From contig JALHOI010000148.1 in assembly GCA_022843085.1 (NCBI GenBank), forward strand, positions 1 to 7,482: 7,482 nt of DNA, in the 5' to 3' direction. This document shows positions 5,803 to 7,482 of the stretch, one piece after another. The notes beneath the pieces are model-generated. The model was not told where the DNA came from. It did not search any database and worked only from the letters and a program-made list of their open reading frames with translations. How positions within the stretch are numbered: position 1 is the stretch's first letter; each line of letters begins with the position of its first letter. The stretch comes from Pseudobdellovibrionaceae bacterium (GTDB lineage: Bacteria; Bdellovibrionota; Bdellovibrionia; Bdellovibrionales; JAMPXM01). Both the position numbers and the translations under genes were made by a program.

Positions 5803-7482
5803 ATGGCCGCAGTGCAAATTGATAGTGTTCTGATTAAGAACACCAGCCTCTCGGAAGAGCAGGTTCAGCTTCTGCTCAATCAGCCGTCGGCGACCGGTGC
5901 GTCGATTCGCGATTTGCTGACTCGCAATGATACGAACTCGACCGACGACATCTTAAGTGATCTCGCGGGCCAAATGGGCCTCACCTACATGAAAGACATT
6001 CCGGTGAACGAGATCAACGCAGATCTCGTGCGCGATATCCCGATCGGCTTTGCAAAAAAACACGAAGCACTGCCGTTAAAAGACGACGGCACGACCGTCA
6101 CAGTTCTCGTGACGAACCCGCTGAACACGCGAATCCTCGACGACCTTCGGGTCATTTTTAAAAAACGTGTGATTCCGATCATGACGTCAAAGACTCGCGT
6201 GATCGACGCGATTAATAAAGTGTACGAAAAAAGTACGGCTGGACTTCAGGGCCTCGAAGGCATCGAGGAAGATGATCTGGACCTTGAAGACCAAATCATC
6301 GACTTGCTTGAAAGCGGCGACGACGATGCGCCAGTCATCAAGCTTGTGAACACCCTTCTCTTTCGTGCCGTGAAAGAAAAAGCATCCGACATTCACATCG
6401 AGCCTTACGAGCGAGATATGGCCGTGCGGTTTCGAATCGACGGCGTTTTGTTTGATATCTATAAGCCGCCTAAAAAACTTCAAAACTCGATCACCTCACG
6501 TATCAAAGTTATGGCGAATCTCAACATCGCCGAGAAACGGCTTCCGCAAGATGGTCGAATTCCGCTGAAGCTTGGTGGAAAAGACATCGACGTCCGACTG
6601 TCGACGGTGCCAACTGCGTTTGGCGAACGTATCGTCATGCGTTTGCAGGATAGGTCGAACGTTGTCCTTCAGCTTGAGCAGTTGGGGTTTAGCCAGCAAT
6701 CGATGGACATCATGCGCGACGATTTGCTGAAACGAACCTACGGAATCATGCTTGTAACAGGCCCCACCGGTTCAGGTAAATCGACGACACTTTATGCCTC
6801 ACTCACCCGTATTAATAATTCCGAGCTGAATATTCTGACCGTTGAAGATCCGGTCGAGCAACGAATTCACGGCATCGGGCAGGTTCAGGTGAATGCAAAG
6901 ATCGGCCTCACCTTTGCCGCGGGCTTACGATCGTTTTTGCGCCAAGACCCCGACGTCATCATGATCGGAGAAATTCGAGATCTCGAGACAGCCGAACTCG
7001 CAATTCAAGCGTCGCTCACCGGTCACTTGGTTTTTTCAACGCTTCACACGAACGATGCGGCCGGCGCATTTCCCCGCCTCATGGATATCGGTTGCGAGCC
7101 GTTTCTGATCGCGACTTCGATTCAAGGGGTGATTTCACAGCGCCTTGTTCGTGTTTTGTGTCGCCACTGCAAGGAACCGCATATCGCAACCGACGCCGAC
7201 CTGGTGTCGCTGGGGCTTTCGCGTGAAGCCGTGCGCGGCGCGACCATCCACCGCTCGATCGGCTGCGAGCACTGTAACGGCAAAGGCTATATGGGACGAA
7301 CCAACATTCAAGAGTTGCTGCTTGTCACCGACGACATTCGAACGATGATCATGCAACGTGCCGACGGCGGAGCGATCAAAAAACGCGCAATTGAACTTGG
7401 TATGCGAACGTTTCGCGATCATGGCGTTGAGAAGGTCTTAAGCGGCATCACGACCATCGAAGAAGTTCTCGCGAATACACAG
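5803..7482 (+). CDS. gspE: Type II secretion system ATPase GspE (3' end cut by window edge)
   Basis: 560 codons are visible, open at the right edge. It is the cytoplasmic hexameric ATPase that drives pseudopilus assembly and docks on the inner membrane through GspL. The N-terminal T2SSE_N-type domain (about 1-145) is followed by an acidic linker (about 150-175) and the N2 domain with ASDIHIEPY (194-202). The catalytic domain has Walker A GPTGSGKST (320-328) and an Asp box with VEDPVE. Walker B is MIGEIRD, with Glu390, and the His box GHLVFSTLHTND has His408 and His415. The four-cysteine zinc module is CRHC (453-456) and CEHC (488-491), followed by GYMGRTNIQELL. All catalytic signatures are intact. 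The final visible residues, TTIEEVLANTQ, match the usual family end, so few residues should be missing. The ATG at 5803 has GAGAGG (5788-5793) nine bases upstream and lies 32 bp after gspD. The gspC/gspD context distinguishes it from PilB. Confidence 0.96.
   Translation, partial: MAAVQIDSVLIKNTSLSEEQVQLLLNQPSATGASIRDLLTRNDTNSTDDILSDLAGQMGLTYMKDIPVNEINADLVRDIPIGFAKKHEALPLKDDGTTVTVLVTNPLNTRILDDLRVIFKKRVIPIMTSKTRVIDAINKVYEKSTAGLQGLEGIEEDDLDLEDQIIDLLESGDDDAPVIKLVNTLLFRAVKEKASDIHIEPYERDMAVRFRIDGVLFDIYKPPKKLQNSITSRIKVMANLNIAEKRLPQDGRIPLKLGGKDIDVRLSTVPTAFGERIVMRLQDRSNVVLQLEQLGFSQQSMDIMRDDLLKRTYGIMLVTGPTGSGKSTTLYASLTRINNSELNILTVEDPVEQRIHGIGQVQVNAKIGLTFAAGLRSFLRQDPDVIMIGEIRDLETAELAIQASLTGHLVFSTLHTNDAAGAFPRLMDIGCEPFLIATSIQGVISQRLVRVLCRHCKEPHIATDADLVSLGLSREAVRGATIHRSIGCEHCNGKGYMGRTNIQELLLVTDDIRTMIMQRADGGAIKKRAIELGMRTFRDHGVEKVLSGITTIEEVLANTQ

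Noticed and set aside
3287..7482. Assignment of the secretin and ATPase to type IV pili (PilQ/PilB)
   Set aside because: An adjacent gspC with HR and PDZ domains and the canonical C-D-E order identify a type II secretion operon.

Overview
The window carries the start of a type II secretion (T2SS, Gsp) operon, gspC-gspD-gspE on the plus strand (about 2341 to the right edge). To its left are three unrelated-looking genes: the 5' part of an N-formylglutamate amidohydrolase-family gene (minus strand, cut by the left edge), a PduO-type cobalamin adenosyltransferase gene (plus strand), and a gene for a degenerate FabD-like acyltransferase homologue (minus strand). No mobile element, tRNA, rRNA or CRISPR array was seen.

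Organism: a Gram-negative bacterium, because it encodes an outer-membrane secretin with an inner-membrane GspC. Base composition looks moderate (roughly 50-55% G+C by eye). Codon use, the long linker-rich GspD and the gene mix would suit a Bdellovibrionota / former Deltaproteobacteria lineage. That placement is an impression, not a demonstrated assignment.

Layout: 1-517 (minus) amidohydrolase, starting at a GTG with a good Shine-Dalgarno. It diverges over only 20 bp from the adenosyltransferase at 538-1140 (plus). That gene converges on the FabD-like gene at 1137-1982 (minus), and a single CTAG supplies both stop codons inside a small hairpin. A 358-bp intergenic region (1983-2340) separates the FabD-like gene from divergent gspC; it has several inverted repeats and presumably holds promoters in both directions. 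gspC (2341-3228), gspD (3287-5770) and gspE (5803 onward, open at the right edge) are closely spaced and read as one operon.

How the genes work together: GspC spans the inner membrane and its HR domain contacts the N0 domain of the secretin GspD, the outer-membrane channel. GspE is the cytoplasmic ATPase that powers pseudopilus assembly. The remaining core genes (gspF, gspG and so on) would be expected to the right. The three left-hand genes show no obvious functional link with secretion. The most unusual item is the FabD-like protein, which keeps a GxSxG-type motif and the C-terminal GPG motif but appears to have lost other catalytic and substrate-binding features.
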